Origin: Panacibacter ginsenosidivorans
Lineage (GTDB): Bacteria > Bacteroidota > Bacteroidia > Chitinophagales > Chitinophagaceae
Reading direction: 5' to 3'
Assembly: GCF_007971225.1 (NCBI RefSeq)
Contig: NZ_CP042435.1
Span: 2,049,501 to 2,113,500 of the forward strand
DNA: 64,000 nucleotides
Part shown: positions 51,996-59,796 of the stretch, piece by piece
Layout: every line of letters starts with the position of its first letter
How positions within the stretch are numbered: the first letter of the stretch is position 1
Translations under genes and position numbers: made by a program
Notes under the pieces: model-generated
Seen by the model: only the letters and a program-made list of their open reading frames with translations
Database searches by the model: none
What the model was told of the DNA's origin: nothing

Positions 51996-52796
51996 TTAAT
52001 TACTGCGTTCTACCACAAACCAGGGATTCAGCAGGTTTTCTTTATTATAAACAACTTCATTTTTGGTTTCGTAATTATATACACTACAGCCTGCAAACTT
52101 AGCCACACCATGACCTGCAGCGGTATCCCACTCCATTGTTGGTGCAAGACGCGGATAAACCTGCGCCTTCCCTTCTGCTACTAAACAAAGTTTTATGGAA
52201 CTACCCGAGCTTACCATATCCACCTCGCCATGTTCCTTTCTTTTTTCTTCTATAAAGGCTTCTGTTTCTGGGGTATTATGAGAGCGGCTTGCCACCACTG
52301 TATAAACTTTTGGTTGTTCCGCCCCGGGCAATGTGGTAGCAACACTTAAAATACCTTCAATATTGTCAGCGTTTACTTCTTCCTGTATAGTTACCGCATA
52401 ACTGCCTACACCTTCTGCACCGAAATATAAAACTCGTGTTACAGGAACATATACTACACCCAGCACAGGCTTATTATCTTTAACAAGTGCAATATTTACG
52501 GTAAACTCACCATTTTTCTTAATAAATTCCTTCGTCCCATCTAATGGGTCAACCAGCCAAAAGGTAGTCCAGTCTTTTCTTTCATCATAAGACAACTGTT
52601 TACCTTCCTCACTCAATAAAGGGAAACCTGTACCGGCTAAAGCAGCTTTTATTACTTCATGAGACTTCTTATCTGCAATGGTAAGAGGAGAATTATCACT
52701 CTTGATTTCTACTGCAAAATCCTGATTATATACTTCTAAAATTTGTTTGCCTGCCTCAATGGCTGCCAGCACGGATACATGAATAAAGTTTTTCAT
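51996..52796 (-). CDS. cysQ: 3'(2'),5'-bisphosphate nucleotidase CysQ
   Basis: Hydrolyses 3'-phosphoadenosine 5'-phosphate (PAP) to AMP. LSEEGKQLSYDERKDWTTFW (61-80) supplies Glu63/Glu64 and LVDPLDGTKEFI (81-92) the metal-binding DPLDGT motif; the C-terminal WDTAAGHGVAKFAG completes the site. Length 266 is standard for the IMPase superfamily. PAP is the by-product of the three sulfotransferases in this region, and its removal relieves product inhibition, so the location is meaningful. Start ATG at 52796. Head gene of a minus-strand run with the beta-propeller protein and GT4. Confidence 0.92.
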   Translation of the reverse strand: MKNFIHVSVLAAIEAGKQILEVYNQDFAVEIKSDNSPLTIADKKSHEVIKAALAGTGFPLLSEEGKQLSYDERKDWTTFWLVDPLDGTKEFIKKNGEFTVNIALVKDNKPVLGVVYVPVTRVLYFGAEGVGSYAVTIQEEVNADNIEGILSVATTLPGAEQPKVYTVVASRSHNTPETEAFIEEKRKEHGEVDMVSSGSSIKLCLVAEGKAQVYPRLAPTMEWDTAAGHGVAKFAGCSVYNYETKNEVVYNKENLLNPWFVVERSN

Positions 52797-52910
52797 TTAT
52801 TGTTTTTACGGTTAATGATAGTGTTTTTCATCAAGTCGGCAAGATAAAATTTTATGTTAAAAGAACGTGGTTATCAATAATGTTATTTTATCCTTAATCA
52901 TATTAATGGG

Positions 52911-52977
52911 TTTTTAAATATTAATGTGCCCGGCCGTTGTATTTCATGTCGTCGCCTGTTGCGTCGCACTCTTGTAC
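52911..52977 (-). repeat. Intergenic repeat arm 34 (left type, GAG subtype)
   Basis: Core 52958-52977 (GTTGCGTCGCACTCTTGTAC), middle TTTCATGTCGTCGCCT, outer tail with GTGCCCGGCC. Exactly complementary in core to arm 35; they bracket the hydrolase gene. The flanks from 52797 to 53117 hold nothing else seen. Confidence 0.88.
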
Positions 52978-53117
52978 AAAAGTATTTATAGCATCAATTC
53001 ACCAAAAATGTATCATTCCGCTTTAAGAATAGGCAAAAGATCATTTTATTAATAACAGAAAATTGAATCTGAAAATTTATTTTTGCTGCCTTTTCCGCAT
53101 AATATAAAAACCGGTTT

Positions 53118-53798
53118 ATGAAGCTTACATTTTATGGTCATGCCAGCTTTGCCGTGCAGGTTGAAAATAAAACGATCTTATTTGATCCTTTTATAAGCCC
53201 GAATCCGCAGGCAAAGCATATTGATATAAACAACCTCAAAGCAGATTATATTTTCCTGTCCCACGGCCACGGAGACCATGTGGCAGACGCTGTAGCCATT
53301 GCTAAAAACACCAATGCTACCTGTGTTGCCGCAGCCGAAGTAGCGGGCTGGTTGCAAAAACAAGGATTACAAAAAGTTCATTCCATGAACCATGGCGGGC
53401 CTATTCCTTTTGATTTTGGAACAGCAAGGGGTGTTAGCGCTATACATTCATCTTCGTTACCGGACGGCACTTATGGCGGTAATCCGTTAGGTTTTGTTTT
53501 TACAACTGCACAGGGCAATTTTTATTACAGCGGCGATACAGCTTTAACACTGGATATGCAGCTTATACCGGTATGGGCAAAACTTGATTTTGCTGTATTG
53601 CCAATTGGCAGCAACTTTACCATGGATGTAAACGATGCCATAAAAGCATCAGACTTTGTGCAATGCAATACAATTGTAGGTGTTCATTACAATACATTTC
53701 CACCGATAGTAATAGATACAGAAAAAGCAAAAGCCGATTTTGCTGCTAAAGGAAAAAAATTATTACTGCCGGGTATTGGAGAAACAGTAGAAGTTTAA
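53118..53798 (+). CDS. UPF0173-type metallo-beta-lactamase-fold hydrolase
   Basis: A 226-residue cytoplasmic metal-dependent hydrolase. LTFYGHASFAVQVENKTILF at the start, the zinc motif SHGHGDH (48-54), NHGGPIPFDFG, YYSGDTAL (about 136-143) and VGVHYNTFPPIV near the end match the UPF0173/YtkL family. Substrate unknown. A TATTTTTG at 53078-53085 could be a -7 element. Start ATG at 53118. Sole gene between arms 34 and 35. Confidence 0.88.
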   Translation: MKLTFYGHASFAVQVENKTILFDPFISPNPQAKHIDINNLKADYIFLSHGHGDHVADAVAIAKNTNATCVAAAEVAGWLQKQGLQKVHSMNHGGPIPFDFGTARGVSAIHSSSLPDGTYGGNPLGFVFTTAQGNFYYSGDTALTLDMQLIPVWAKLDFAVLPIGSNFTMDVNDAIKASDFVQCNTIVGVHYNTFPPIVIDTEKAKADFAAKGKKLLLPGIGETVEV

Positions 53799-53852
53799 TG
53801 TTTGTGGTTTCTGGTTTATCGTAACTGTAGTTTGTTGAATATAGAATAACAG

Positions 53853-53910
53853 GTACAAGAGTGCGACGCAACGAAGTTAAATAGTAGCAATATAGCTGGT
53901 AACATAAAAA
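53853..53910 (+). repeat. Intergenic repeat arm 35 (right type, GAG subtype)
   Basis: Core 53853-53872 (GTACAAGAGTGCGACGCAAC), tail GCTGGTAACATAAAAA, about 30 bp before parA. Confidence 0.87.
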
Positions 53911-53940
53911 CAAATACTCCCCTTTGGGAGATGGGGGCTT

Positions 53941-54741
53941 ATGGCAAGAATAATTGGAGTAGCAAATCAAAAAGGCGGTGTAGGCAAAACCACTACAGCC
54001 ATTAACCTGGCAGCCAGCCTTGCTGTGCTGGAGTTCAGAACATTGCTGGTGGATGCAGACCCGCAGGCAAACAGCACTACAGGCGTGGGTTTTGACCTGC
54101 ATAATGTTACCAACAGCCTTTACGACTGTATGGTAAATAATGTGCCTGGCGCTGATGTAATATTGAAGAGTGAGATACCAAATCTTGACCTGATACCTTC
54201 TCATATTGATTTGGTGGGTGCTGAAATTGAAATGATCAATTACCCGAACAGAGAGTTGGTATTGAAAGGCATTCTTGAACCATTAAGAGCTAACTATGAT
54301 TTTATAGTAATTGATTGCTCACCTTCATTGGGCCTGATAACTGTAAATGCACTTACAGCTGCAGATAGTGTGATAGTGCCTGTGCAATGCGAATTCTTTG
54401 CACTCGAAGGTTTAGGTAAATTACTAAATACCATAAAAATTGTTCAAAGCAGGCTGAACACAGAATTACAGATAGAAGGTATATTAATGACCATGTATGA
54501 CGGCAGGTTGCGTCTCTGCAACCAGGTAGTAAGTGAAGTGCGGAGGCATTTTGATGAAATGGTTTTCAGCACCATCATTCACCGCAATACAAGATTAAGC
54601 GAAGCGCCCAGTGTAGGCAAACCGGTAATATTATATGATGCAGACAGCAAAGGTTCTATCAATTACCTGAACCTTGCAAAAGAAGTGCTGCAGAAAAATG
54701 GTATGACGAAGATGACCAATGAAGAAAGAATTATTGAATAG
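53941..54741 (+). CDS. parA: Chromosome partitioning ATPase ParA (Soj)
   Basis: ATP-dependent DNA-binding Walker-type ATPase that drives origin segregation with ParB. Deviant Walker A KGGVGKTTT at residues 11-19, LVDADPQANSTTGVG near 36-50, Walker B DFIVIDCSPSLG around 120-131 and the VPVQCEFFALEGLG block. Length 266 is standard for chromosomal Soj. Start ATG at 53941. First gene of parA-parB-DUF5683; its presence suggests the replication origin may not be far, but no origin is seen here. Confidence 0.95.
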   Translation: MARIIGVANQKGGVGKTTTAINLAASLAVLEFRTLLVDADPQANSTTGVGFDLHNVTNSLYDCMVNNVPGADVILKSEIPNLDLIPSHIDLVGAEIEMINYPNRELVLKGILEPLRANYDFIVIDCSPSLGLITVNALTAADSVIVPVQCEFFALEGLGKLLNTIKIVQSRLNTELQIEGILMTMYDGRLRLCNQVVSEVRRHFDEMVFSTIIHRNTRLSEAPSVGKPVILYDADSKGSINYLNLAKEVLQKNGMTKMTNEERIIE

Positions 54742-54793
54742 GTTGTAAGTAATAAGTTATACGTACAAAGTAAAACGCCGAATTACTTACAAC
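54741..54793. repeat. 12-bp inverted repeat between parA and parB
   Basis: GTTGTAAGTAAT (about 54742-54753) and ATTACTTACAAC (about 54782-54793) are reverse complements around a 28-nt loop in the 78-bp parA-parB gap. Not a terminator (no T-run). It could be a regulatory hairpin; the half-sites do not resemble the canonical parS TGTTTCACGTGAAACA. Confidence 0.5.
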
Positions 54794-54819
54794 TTACCAT
54801 TTAAAACTTATAACGTTTC

Positions 54820-55743
54820 ATGACCACTCCAAAACAGAATAAAGATCTATTGGGTAAGGGAATAAGATCCCTTCTACAAAATATTGACACTGATCTTAAG
54901 ACCACAACAGGTAATTTAAAAAGTACTGTGGTAGAAACCGCTACAGCCAGCAGCCGCATTGCACTTGAGCAAATACAAACCAATCCAAGAAATCCACGTC
55001 ACGATTTTGATGAAACAGCATTGAATGAACTGGCAGCTTCAATAAAGCTGCACGATATTATTCAGCCTGTCACTGTTTCAAAACTTGCCTCAGGCAAATA
55101 TCAATTGATTGCCGGTGAGCGCCGCTTTCGTGCAGCTAAAATGGCAGGGCTAAAAGATATACCTGCTTATATACGCCAGGCCAATGATGCTGAATTGTTA
55201 GAACTTGCTTTACTCGAAAATCTGCAGCGTGAAGACCTGAACGCAATTGAGATCGGTCTCAGTTATAAACGCATGATGGAAGAACTTAACCATACGCAGG
55301 AACAAGTGGCAGAGCGCATGGGCAAAGAAAGAAGCACGGTTACCAATTATATACGTTTATTAAAATTACCACCCGATATACAACTTGCTGTACGCAGCGG
55401 TAATTTAAGTATGGGCCACGCAAGAGCATTGATCAATATTGATACGATTGACAAACAACTCTTCGTTTACGCTGAAATAAAAAATAAAGGCTTAAGCGTA
55501 AGACAAACAGAAGAATTGGTGCGCAACCTGTATAAGAATGAAAAACCAGGTGCTGTTAAATCTTCTTCAAAATCCTCCTTACCGCCTGCTTACAAAAGAA
55601 TAGAAGATAATTTAGCGTCTCATTTTGGAACCAAAGTAAAACTCAATCATAACAATAAAGGTTATGGTAGTATTACATTGGAATATTATTCACTCGAAGA
55701 ATTAAATAAGATCCTGGAACAGATGAGTATTCAGGTAAGCTGA
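54820..55743 (+). CDS. parB: Chromosome partitioning protein ParB
   Basis: CTPase and parS-binding centromere protein. ALEQIQTNPRNPRHDFDETA (near 47-66), the GERRFRAAKMAGL CTP-binding box around 97-109, NLQREDLNAIEIGLSYKRMM, and the helix-turn-helix TQEQVAERMGKERSTVTNYI (about 156-175). A C-terminal dimerisation part is present. Length 307 is normal. Start ATG at 54820. The next gene begins six bases after the stop. Confidence 0.95.
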   Translation: MTTPKQNKDLLGKGIRSLLQNIDTDLKTTTGNLKSTVVETATASSRIALEQIQTNPRNPRHDFDETALNELAASIKLHDIIQPVTVSKLASGKYQLIAGERRFRAAKMAGLKDIPAYIRQANDAELLELALLENLQREDLNAIEIGLSYKRMMEELNHTQEQVAERMGKERSTVTNYIRLLKLPPDIQLAVRSGNLSMGHARALINIDTIDKQLFVYAEIKNKGLSVRQTEELVRNLYKNEKPGAVKSSSKSSLPPAYKRIEDNLASHFGTKVKLNHNNKGYGSITLEYYSLEELNKILEQMSIQVS

Positions 55744-55748
55744 TCTTA

Positions 55749-56420
55749 ATGCTGCTGAAAAAAATTATCATACCGTTTTTTATAAGCTTTATTGTTACCA
55801 GTCTGTATGCACAGAATGATAAGCAACAATTAGCATCTACGTCCATCATGGACACAAGTATAAAGATCAAAACAGATACTGCAATTGTAGCAAAAGATTC
55901 TGTTCCCGTAAAAGATACGCTCCTCAAAAAAAAACACGATCCTGCAAAAGCTACACGCCGCTCGGCAATTATACCGGGTTGGGGCCAGGCCTATAACAGG
56001 CAGTACTGGAAGATACCCCTGGTATATGCTGCGCTCGGTATTACAGCAGGCACCTATGTTTATAATGATAAATGGTATAAAAGAACAAGGGATGCATACA
56101 GCATCGTAATCAATGGTGATACTGCTAACTATGACCAGATAGACCCAAAGCTTAAAGGGTTGGTAGATTATCCGCAAAGCCTCCAGTTTTACCGTAATGA
56201 TTTCAGAAAAAACCGCGATTATTCTGTTTTATTTTTCCTGCTTGCGTGGGGATTAAATGTGGTAGACGCCACTGTTTTCGGGCACCTCAAAGACTTTGAT
56301 GTAAGCGACGATCTTAGCATGCACATAAAACCCACTTATAATTTTTCTACCAAAACACCGGGATTAGGAGTTGCTTTCAATTTAAAAAACCCACAACGGA
56401 AAGTATTGCCTGCATTTTAA
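55749..56420 (+). CDS. DUF5683 family protein
   Basis: A 223-residue exported or membrane protein of the DUF5683 family, commonly found behind parB in Bacteroidota. N-terminal signal MLLKKIIIPFFISFIVTSLY followed by a charged low-complexity stretch. The domain proper contains RSAIIPGWGQAYNRQYWKIP (about 72-91), a hydrophobic helix YAALGITAGTYVYN and VLFFLLAWGLNVVDATVFGH, so two to three membrane helices. Function unknown. Start ATG at 55749. In relatives dapB usually follows; here arm 36, zwf and further inserts intervene. Confidence 0.82.
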   Translation: MLLKKIIIPFFISFIVTSLYAQNDKQQLASTSIMDTSIKIKTDTAIVAKDSVPVKDTLLKKKHDPAKATRRSAIIPGWGQAYNRQYWKIPLVYAALGITAGTYVYNDKWYKRTRDAYSIVINGDTANYDQIDPKLKGLVDYPQSLQFYRNDFRKNRDYSVLFFLLAWGLNVVDATVFGHLKDFDVSDDLSMHIKPTYNFSTKTPGLGVAFNLKNPQRKVLPAF

Positions 56421-56479
56421 TTTTTTATTTGCCAGCTTTAGTTTTTTATAGCATCAGTTGTTGTGTCACTCACTTGTAC
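56418..56479 (-). repeat. Intergenic repeat arm 36 (left type, ACA subtype)
   Basis: Core 56460-56479 (GTTGTGTCACTCACTTGTAC), middle TTTTTTATAGCATCA, tail TAATTTTTTATTTGCCAGC beginning with the DUF5683 stop codon. A decayed partner may lie at 56500-56525 (CATGCTATAAAAG). Confidence 0.88.
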
Positions 56480-56585
56480 GTTCGTTATTATGGCAGCATT
56501 GAGCAATTCATGCTATAAAAGAAAAGATACAAAATAGTCGTTTGCATTTGTCTTATTTTTATTTTCAAATGCCTTTCCATTAGAT

Positions 56586-58067
56586 ATGAAACAAACAACA
56601 ACAAATACTGCTGCCATCACCATCTTTGGCGCAAAAGGAGATCTTACACGCCGCAAACTAATACCCGCTTTATATAATTTATTTATTGGCAATCACCTGC
56701 CTGCTATTTGCACAATTATTTGTGTTGATTTTATGACAGTTGATGAAAATGAATTTAAGAACGACCTCTTACTTGGTGTAAATGAATTTTCACGCAGCGG
56801 AAAAGCAGATCCACCAACATGGAGTGCATTTGCCAATAAAATTCAATACATACAAGGTGACTTTTTAAATGAAGAAACCTTCATTAATCTAAAAGCAAAG
56901 CTGGATGTATTTGATGTAAAAAATAAACAACGTAGTACACGCATGTTCTACTTTGCAGTATCACCAAAATTTATAGAAGTTATTGCAGAAGGTTTATATA
57001 CGCACCAAATTGCCAACCAACTTACCAAAGACAGGATCGTAGTAGAGAAACCGTTTGGTACAGACCTTCAATCTGCACAAAAGCTCAACCGGTATTTACG
57101 CAAACGTTTCGAAGAAAAACAGATCTACCGAATAGACCATTACCTCGGCAAGGAAACCGTGCAAAATATTCTTGCATTCAGGTTTGCCAACTATGTGTTT
57201 GAACCTTTGTGGAACAGGAATTATATTGATCATGTACAGATCAATGTTTGCGAACAGGTAAGCGTTGGTAAACGCGGCGGCTACTACGATGGCAGCGGTG
57301 CACTGCGTGATATGATCCAGAACCACCTGTTGCAACTGCTCTGTGTTATTGCCATGGACAGCCCTCCAAAGTACGAGGCTGAAGCCATACGCAACGCAAA
57401 AGTAAATGTGCTTAAGCAGGTGCGCATTTATAAAGAATCACAGGTGTTCACCAATGTGGTACGTGCACAATACAAAGAAGGAAGCATTAATAATATTCCG
57501 CAACATGCTTATCGTAAAGAAGAACATGTGGCAAAAAATTCTACCACCGAAACATATGTGGCGGCAAGACTTTTTATAGACAATGAAAGATGGAAAAATG
57601 TGCCTTTCTATTTGCGCACCGGCAAATGCATGCCCAAACAAACATCCATGATCGTATTGCAATTCAAAGATTCGCCCAACAGGATTTTTAAAGACGATAT
57701 TGTACCCAATCGCCTTGTTATAAGCATACAACCCGATCTTGAAATAAGTTTACTCTTCGAAAGCAAAGTGCCCGGTCTGCATATGAAATTAAAGCCCGTT
57801 GAAATGGATTTCACTTACAACCAATCTTACACCGAAGCTATACCCGAAGCATATGAAGCATTGTTGCTTGATGTATTGAATGGCGATGCCACATTGTTTA
57901 TGCGTGCAGACCAGGTAGAGACCGCCTGGAAAGTAGTAATGCCCATTGTAGATGCATGGAAGAAAAATCCGTCAAAACAATTGCTGTATTACAAAGCCGG
58001 TACATCTGGCCCCAAAGCAGCCGATGATCTGCTAAAACCCTTTGCAGATCAATGGTTCGTTGTGTAA
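56586..58067 (+). CDS. zwf: Glucose-6-phosphate 1-dehydrogenase
   Basis: First enzyme of the oxidative pentose phosphate pathway, reducing NADP+. GAKGDLTRRKL (15-25) is the dinucleotide-binding motif (usually GASGDL), VVEKPFGTDL near 153-162, and RIDHYLGKE around 181-189 contains the catalytic histidine and glucose-6-phosphate-binding lysine. YLRTGK and the C-terminal DPKAADDL-like SGPKAADDLL are as expected. Length 493 is standard. Start ATG at 56586. The usual partners gnd and pgl are absent: the gene stands alone between arms 36 and 37, in the space between DUF5683 and dapB. Confidence 0.94.
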   Translation: MKQTTTNTAAITIFGAKGDLTRRKLIPALYNLFIGNHLPAICTIICVDFMTVDENEFKNDLLLGVNEFSRSGKADPPTWSAFANKIQYIQGDFLNEETFINLKAKLDVFDVKNKQRSTRMFYFAVSPKFIEVIAEGLYTHQIANQLTKDRIVVEKPFGTDLQSAQKLNRYLRKRFEEKQIYRIDHYLGKETVQNILAFRFANYVFEPLWNRNYIDHVQINVCEQVSVGKRGGYYDGSGALRDMIQNHLLQLLCVIAMDSPPKYEAEAIRNAKVNVLKQVRIYKESQVFTNVVRAQYKEGSINNIPQHAYRKEEHVAKNSTTETYVAARLFIDNERWKNVPFYLRTGKCMPKQTSMIVLQFKDSPNRIFKDDIVPNRLVISIQPDLEISLLFESKVPGLHMKLKPVEMDFTYNQSYTEAIPEAYEALLLDVLNGDATLFMRADQVETAWKVVMPIVDAWKKNPSKQLLYYKAGTSGPKAADDLLKPFADQWFVV

Positions 58068-58074
58068 GGAAAAA

Positions 58075-58134
58075 ATAATTTGTTTACGGGCTGTAGTGTT
58101 TTATGGCATCGGTTGTTGCGTCGCACACTTGTAC
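58075..58134 (-). repeat. Intergenic repeat arm 37 (left type, GTG subtype)
   Basis: Core 58115-58134 (GTTGCGTCGCACACTTGTAC), middle TTTTATGGCATCGGTT, tail TTGTTTACGGGCTG. Its inner flank (GAAATAAATTGAGCTATAAA) recurs beside arm 39. Confidence 0.9.
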
Positions 58135-58245
58135 TAAGGGAAATAAATTGAGCTATAAAAAAGTGGATTATCCTACTGATAATACAAAATGTATAATGTT
58201 AATGGACTAATTTTCATGAGTAGGAAAAATATTTATATTGCGTGG

Positions 58246-58269
58246 CATAACGCCTATACAGGCGTTATG
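58246..58269. repeat. Perfect 10-bp hairpin
   Basis: CATAACGCCT (58246-58255), loop ATAC, AGGCGTTATG (58260-58269). No T-run follows. It lies 19 bp before the ATG of the small secreted ORF and resembles the TAAC...GTTA pattern of recombination sites. Confidence 0.75.
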
Positions 58270-58287
58270 GGGCATCATAATGCGACC

Positions 58288-58515
58288 ATGCTTAAACTCT
58301 CAATAATATATTGCTTGACACTTTTTATGTCTGAGACATTTGCACAATCGAAGAACACATTTAAAATTTCTGGTACCGCTATCTCTTTTTATTCAAACAA
58401 ACCAATTTCTAACGGATTTGTGCATTTAAAAGGGATTACTAAACTAAATTTCATACTTACCGAGCTTTTGTCATATAGTTTCATAAAAACCAAAATACAA
58501 ATTAATACAAATTAA
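58288..58515 (+). pseudogene. Short secreted ORF, probably a truncated carboxypeptidase-regulatory-like protein
   Basis: From the ATG at 58288 the frame encodes 75 residues: signal peptide MLKLSIIYCLTLFMSETFAQ, then SKNTFKISGTAISFYSNKPI and SNGFVHLKG, resembling the first strands of a carboxypeptidase-regulatory-like or TonB-plug-associated beta-sandwich. After about residue 57 the sequence (ITKLNFILTELLSYSFIKTK) no longer looks like that fold and the frame ends early, so this is probably a remnant. An upstream frame to 58189 spans the hairpin. Cargo between arms 37 and 38. Confidence 0.5.
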
Positions 58516-58577
58516 CCTTGCATTATAGTTATCGAAATAAACAATTGTCCGTTTTACACGTAGCTCAATAAAGAACC

Positions 58578-58728
58578 GAACGTACAAGTGAGTGACACAA
58601 CCAAAGCATCATGCATATTCTGTTGCCGGCTCAATAAAATTATTCATTTATTTTTGTTTTAATCATTTGCAACCAACCACAGATCATCAAAAGATGAAAA
58701 TTGCACTTATAGGCTATGGCAAAATGGG
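58578..58728 (+). repeat. Direct repeat, copy A (arm 38 plus dapB upstream and start)
   Basis: About 150 bp nearly identical to 59681-59831, offset exactly 1103 bp. It comprises the right arm, the AT-rich dapB leader with TTTATTTTTG, and the first 12 codons of dapB. A handful of substitutions separate the copies. Confidence 0.93.
58582..58641 (+). repeat. Intergenic repeat arm 38 (right type, ACA subtype)
   Basis: Core 58582-58601 (GTACAAGTGAGTGACACAAC), middle CAAAGCATCATGCATATTC, tail GCCGGCTCAATAAAAT. Confidence 0.9.
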
Positions 58729-58729
58729 T
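58694..58729 (+). pseudogene. dapB 5' fragment (first 12 codons)
   Basis: Encodes MKIALIGYGKMG, identical at the protein level to the start of the intact dapB at 59797, then runs straight into the core of arm 39. It keeps the same spacing from its arm (112 bp from core to ATG) as the real gene. Confidence 0.92.
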
Positions 58730-58730
58730 G

Positions 58731-58750
58731 GCTGCGTCGCACACTTGAGT
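58731..58750 (-). repeat. Intergenic repeat arm 39 (left type, truncated to the core)
   Basis: GCTGCGTCGCACACTTGAGT. The usual outer tail and middle segment are missing; the core is joined directly to the dapB fragment. Followed by GGGAAAGAAATTGAGCTATA, matching the inner flank of arm 37. Confidence 0.87.
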
Positions 58751-58856
58751 CGGGAAAGAAATTGAGCTATAAAAAAGTGGTTTGTCCCGACGACAATACA
58801 AAATAAATGTTGCATACTATTTTGACGAAACTCTAAACTAATAGAAAATCAGAAAA

Positions 58857-59654
58857 ATGAAGACATATTTTGTTGACTCTTTTACTAATCAAAAATTCAA
58901 AGGAAATCCTGCTGCAGTTTGTATTGCAGAAAGCGATTTGAGCAGTACAACTATGCAAAGCATTGCAACAGAAATTGGCTTTTCTGAAACTGCTTTTATA
59001 AAACAAATCACAGGCAACACTTATGGCATAAGATTTTTTACGCCAAAGATTGAAATTCCATTATGTGGACACGCTACATTGGCTTCATCAAAAATTATTT
59101 TCGATACAAACTCATTTGACAGTATAAAATTCATCAACTGTAACAATGTTGAATTGTTTATTGAGAAAGTAGGTAGTAAAATCAAAATGCAATTTCCTGT
59201 TTACGACACAGAAGAAATCGAAGTTCCCCGAAAGATGTTAGATGCACTTGGAATTTCTGAAATGGCAGATAAAAGATACAGTCCTAAAAATAAAATAGTT
59301 TTAATTGAAATTAAAAGTGCACCTGAGCTGGCAAATTTGAAACCTGATTTTCCGGCATTGATAAATTCATACACAGGAATAAATGGTGTGTTAGTAACAG
59401 CCATTTCTGATAGTGAAAATTTTGATTTTCATTACAGGTATTTTTGGCCCTGGGCTGGAACTAATGAAGACCCTGTAACAGGTGGCATTCAAACTTTTTT
59501 GACAAAATATTGGGCAATCAAATTAAATAAAACAAAATTGAATGCTTACCAGTCTTCATTAAGAACAGGAACAATGAGTACAGAACTTTTAGAAGACAAA
59601 GTTTACATTTTAGGGGAAGCGGTAACCGTATTAGAGGGGCAATTTATCTTATAA
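58857..59654 (+). CDS. PhzF family isomerase/epimerase-like protein
   Basis: A 265-residue protein of the PhzF/diaminopimelate-epimerase fold. YFVDSFTNQKFKGNPAAVCI (4-23), the catalytic glutamate Glu44 in GFSETAF, RFFTPKIEIPLCGHATLASS around 58-77 and EDPVTGGIQTFL near 203-214 (usual EDPxTGSA) fit the family. Members isomerise varied small molecules; the substrate here is unknown. A diaminopimelate-related role beside dapB is tempting but the position results from insertion. Start ATG at 58857. Cargo between arms 39 and 40. Its AT-richer codons differ slightly from neighbours. Confidence 0.85.
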   Translation: MKTYFVDSFTNQKFKGNPAAVCIAESDLSSTTMQSIATEIGFSETAFIKQITGNTYGIRFFTPKIEIPLCGHATLASSKIIFDTNSFDSIKFINCNNVELFIEKVGSKIKMQFPVYDTEEIEVPRKMLDALGISEMADKRYSPKNKIVLIEIKSAPELANLKPDFPALINSYTGINGVLVTAISDSENFDFHYRYFWPWAGTNEDPVTGGIQTFLTKYWAIKLNKTKLNAYQSSLRTGTMSTELLEDKVYILGEAVTVLEGQFIL

Positions 59655-59684
59655 TAATGTTTAAAACTCCATTAATTCCCGAAC

Positions 59685-59744
59685 GCACAAGTGAGTGACA
59701 CAACCAAAGCATCATGCATATTCTGTTGCCGGTTCAATAAAATT
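59685..59744 (+). repeat. Intergenic repeat arm 40 (right type, ACA subtype)
   Basis: Core 59685-59704 (GCACAAGTGAGTGACACAAC), middle CAAAGCATCATGCATATTC, tail GCCGGTTCAATAAAAT. Same orientation as arm 41, which breaks the alternation. Confidence 0.9.
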
Positions 59745-59751
59745 ATTCATT

Positions 59752-59759
59752 TATTTTTG
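59752..59759 (+). promoter_or_regulatory. Putative -7 element for dapB
   Basis: TATTTTTG matches TAnnTTTG, 37 bp before the dapB ATG and just outside the tail of arm 40. A TTG at 59726-59728 is the nearest -33 candidate, but the 23-nt spacing is too long to be convincing. Confidence 0.4.
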
Positions 59760-59796
59760 TGGTAATCATTAGCAACCAACCACAGATTATCAAAAG

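Noticed and set aside
54741-54793. parS site between parA and parB
   Set aside because: The inverted repeat does not match the canonical 16-bp parS consensus.
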